Part shown: in pieces, positions 40,155 through 42,032 of the stretch | Layout of the letters: every line of letters begins with the position of its first letter | How positions within the stretch are numbered: the stretch's first letter is position 1 | Assembly (NCBI GenBank): GCA_030616985.1 | Contig: JAUWWG010000004.1 | Location: 1-42,032, forward strand | Direction of reading: 5' to 3' | From: Thermoplasmatota archaeon | GTDB taxonomy: Archaea > Thermoplasmatota > E2 > DHVEG-1 | Length of the DNA: 42,032 nt | Made by a program: the position numbers and the translations under genes | The notes under the pieces: model-generated | Database searches by the model: none | What the model saw: the letters and a program-made list of their open reading frames with translations, nothing else | What the model was told of the DNA's origin: nothing

Positions 40155-40961
40155 ATGGATGGAATGAAAATGCAAAAAGAAATAGTTAAAAAGGAGGAGC
40201 AATTTGTTTTAACAGGCGTACCTGGATTCGACGCCTTGTTCGAGCACGGCATCCCAAAAGGGTCTTCGGTTCTTGTTGCTGGGGGTGCTGGTACAGGAAA
40301 GACAAATTTCTGCTTACAAATACTTGCACACCAGGCATCTCAAGGGAAAAAGTGTTATTACATTGGCTTTAGAGAATCTTCAGAAAGATTAATACAGCGT
40401 ATGGAGAAATTTGGTTGGAATCCAAAGCAATTGATGGACTCGGGCAATCTGAAAATCAAGAGGTTTTTGACAAGTGAGATTTATTATTATGACAAAAAAG
40501 TTGGCAATGACTTTGAGGCCATGATGACAAAAGATGTTGATCCACTCCTTATGGAATTGGAACCATTAGCTATTGTTGAGGATGCCGGATTTAAACCAGA
40601 TTTTATCGTATTTGACTCCCTTACAGCAGTCTCCTCATCATTTAGGGGAAAAGAGCAATCGTATCGTATTTATGTTGAACAGCTATTCCGGTTTTTTGAA
40701 AAAATAGGAAGTACAAGCTTTCTTGTAACTGAAACAAAACAGATTCCTGAAATTTTTTCACCGACTGGTGTAGAGGAATTTTTGGCCGATGGAGTCGTTG
40801 TGTTCTACAACATCAGACGAGAAAATGGCAGGGAAAACGCAATTGAAATTTTAAAAATGCGAGATGAAAAGCATCAAAAGAAAATCGTCACCATGCAGAT
40901 TACAGAGAAGGGAATTAAAGTATATCCCAAACGGGAGATATCTGGCGTTTTGATGGCATAA
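40155..40961 (+). CDS. single-domain KaiC/RadA-like ATPase
   Basis: 268 residues, one KaiC domain. GVPGFDALFEHGIPKGSSVLV leads into Walker A GGAGTGKTN (about residues 46-54). FIVFDSLTAVSS (about 152-163) is Walker B, and TSFLVTETKQIP and the C-terminal EFLADGVVVFYNIRRE complete the RecA-like fold. Single-domain KaiC-like proteins in archaea act in signalling or in pilus/archaellum regulation (FlaH is a relative). It lies between two pilin-like genes, supporting a surface-structure link, though it is divergent from one and convergent with the other. Start uncertain among three nearby ATGs. Confidence 0.85.
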   Translation: MDGMKMQKEIVKKEEQFVLTGVPGFDALFEHGIPKGSSVLVAGGAGTGKTNFCLQILAHQASQGKKCYYIGFRESSERLIQRMEKFGWNPKQLMDSGNLKIKRFLTSEIYYYDKKVGNDFEAMMTKDVDPLLMELEPLAIVEDAGFKPDFIVFDSLTAVSSSFRGKEQSYRIYVEQLFRFFEKIGSTSFLVTETKQIPEIFSPTGVEEFLADGVVVFYNIRRENGRENAIEILKMRDEKHQKKIVTMQITEKGIKVYPKREISGVLMA

Positions 40962-41095
40962 ATAGCCCAGCATTTGACAGAAAATTTGTTACGTTGCCCA
41001 TCTACTAGAGGTGTTGTGCCTATATATGGAAACGAATTACATGATTACCCTATAGATTGTGATTATGATCTCCCACTACGTCGGTTCTGGTATTA

Positions 41096-41899
41096 CTATA
41101 CAGAGGTTAGATAGGCTTTATTATTTGCCAGGTTCGGATCAGGGAAAGTTGATGATACTATTTCTGCTATGCCAGTCATGTCGTTCCCAATATATCCAGA
41201 TGCATTGATGGTAAGAGCAACAGACTCCCCAACGGCAAGGTTGTTTATGCTCCAAATGCCCGTATTGTGATTATAATTACCCTTGCCCGTATTATTATTC
41301 CGATGGATCGAATCTTTCGGTAATGTAATACTTATCTTAACACCAGTTTTATTAATATCCCCCTTATAGTTGGTTGCTGTAATATTGAATGGTTTGAGAT
41401 TGTCTCCCATCGATAAGTATTGCTCGTCGATCGTATATTTGACACCTATATCACATTCTGGATGTATGTCTAGGGTTCCTACAAGTATCACTGAATTACT
41501 TTCTATATCAACCGTCATAATCTCGACTTGAGTACAGCTAATGTTATACTCAAATGGATAAACTATTCTTTCACCTATATTCCATACTCCATCACTCTTT
41601 GATTTGTCGTCCAAAAAATCTCTGGCAATAAAAGCATCATCGGATTCCCCTATCAATATCTCTGTGTCAAGACTTAATGCTTCTCCACTGTGATGCTCTA
41701 TGATTATATTGCTACCCTCTATTGTTCCAATCAATGTAACATTTGGCGAAGAGGTGGGAAACGGATAAGCAAACACAACAACATACAACGTAGAGAAAAT
41801 AGCTACAGCTATCCCTAATAGCAAAACAGTTCCAATGATCTCTGCCACCATGCTATTGGAATCTTTAAAGCTTCTGATGTTTTTCTTCCATTTTTTCAT
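41096..41899 (-). CDS. pilin-like secreted protein with a C-terminal CARDB/DUF11-like domain
   Basis: About 267 residues from the ATG at 41899, preferred because GGTGGAT sits six bases upstream and overlaps the track's ATG. A basic start (KKWKKNIRSFKDSNS) and hydrophobic helix MVAEIIGTVLLLGIAVAIFSTLYVVVFA form a class III pilin-type N-terminus. Residues ~50-150 resemble a pilin head, and the last ~90 (ITATNYKGDINKTGVKISITLP...LAVGESVALTINASG) look like an adhesion-type beta-sandwich repeat. Probably an anchored or minor pilin. It follows the partial gene at the window edge by 34 bases. Confidence 0.75.
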   Translation of the reverse strand: MKKWKKNIRSFKDSNSMVAEIIGTVLLLGIAVAIFSTLYVVVFAYPFPTSSPNVTLIGTIEGSNIIIEHHSGEALSLDTEILIGESDDAFIARDFLDDKSKSDGVWNIGERIVYPFEYNISCTQVEIMTVDIESNSVILVGTLDIHPECDIGVKYTIDEQYLSMGDNLKPFNITATNYKGDINKTGVKISITLPKDSIHRNNNTGKGNYNHNTGIWSINNLAVGESVALTINASGYIGNDMTGIAEIVSSTFPDPNLANNKAYLTSV

Positions 41900-41933
41900 C
41901 TTTTTATCCACCATATTAATTTAAAAATAATGG

Positions 41934-42032
41934 TTAGAGGTTTTTACTAACCCCCTTAACATCTATTATCCAGCCTGGAGCTATCTGAGCGTTGATCTTT
42001 ACATATTTCAGTTTGAGATTGACAGTAATTGA
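41934..42032 (-). CDS. C-terminal end of a further gene, cut by the window edge
   Basis: An open frame of 32 codons enters from the right edge (SITVNLKLKYVKINAQIAPG then WIIDVKGVSKNL) and ends in TAA. Too short for a family call, but the alternating beta pattern and tight spacing (34 bases) to the pilin-like gene suggest an upstream member of the same surface-protein operon. Confidence 0.45.
   Translation of the reverse strand, partial: SITVNLKLKYVKINAQIAPGWIIDVKGVSKNL

Noticed and set aside
39860-40252. 130-residue minus-strand ORF
   Set aside because: Overlaps the start of the KaiC-like gene and shows no domain or promoter.

Overview
The window is archaeal, AT-rich and tightly packed. The evidence is archaeal/eukaryotic-type informational genes (L31e, L39e, S19e, aIF6, PDCD5, the RNase P Rpp21-type subunit), archaeal ValRS, Elp3, a PiT/DUF47 pair, a hexulose-phosphate synthase/RraA fusion, class III signal peptide pilins and a KaiC-like ATPase. 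TATA boxes about 25-30 nt upstream of start codons point to many leaderless transcripts, while other genes carry clear GGAGG-type ribosome binding sites. The gene set fits a euryarchaeal-grade organism, possibly a Thermoplasmatota relative; that placement is inference only.

Region 1 (1-6.1 kb): two tandem MFS transporter paralogs on the minus strand, then three unrelated plus-strand genes (UbiA-family prenyltransferase, secreted C45-like hydrolase, multi-TM protein). A ~45-bp repeat sits at the 3' edge of each of the three genes, with a further copy before the first, so the layout looks like gene cassettes.

Region 2 (6.1-12.8 kb): a ~5.9-kb integrated element. A 15-bp direct repeat of the tRNA-Glu 3' end (6255-6269 and 12185-12199) brackets a HUH replication initiator, a structured origin-like region, an AAA ATPase/TOPRIM-like pair (candidate defence module), an unknown protein, a divergent palindromic operator and a tyrosine integrase whose ORF runs into the tRNA. 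Next to it lie tRNA-Gln, a tRNA-Gln pseudogene, a decayed AbrB gene and, on the other side, a frameshifted DUF6364-like antitoxin: a much-used integration spot.

Region 3 (12.8-31.2 kb): ordinary chromosome. CinA-C, RtcA, PrsW-like protease, phosphoesterase, PiT and DUF47, a DUF89 protein, Elp3, an ABC-2 exporter, FolD (active-site lysine replaced) and a methyltransferase, the HPS-RraA fusion with a DUF362 ferredoxin-like protein, an OxlT-like MFS carrier, and ValRS (atypical KMSKS) coupled to a 35-residue membrane miniprotein.

Region 4 (31.2-38.6 kb): two unannotated micro-ORFs with a duplicated 41-nt segment, a transglutaminase-like protein, two paralogous winged-helix regulators, and the RNase P-S19e-PDCD5-L39e-L31e-aIF6 translation cluster, with an AbrB fragment lodged between L31e and aIF6.

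Region 5 (38.6-42 kb): two type IV pilin-like proteins, a single-domain KaiC-like ATPase between them, and the C-terminal end of a further gene cut by the window edge.
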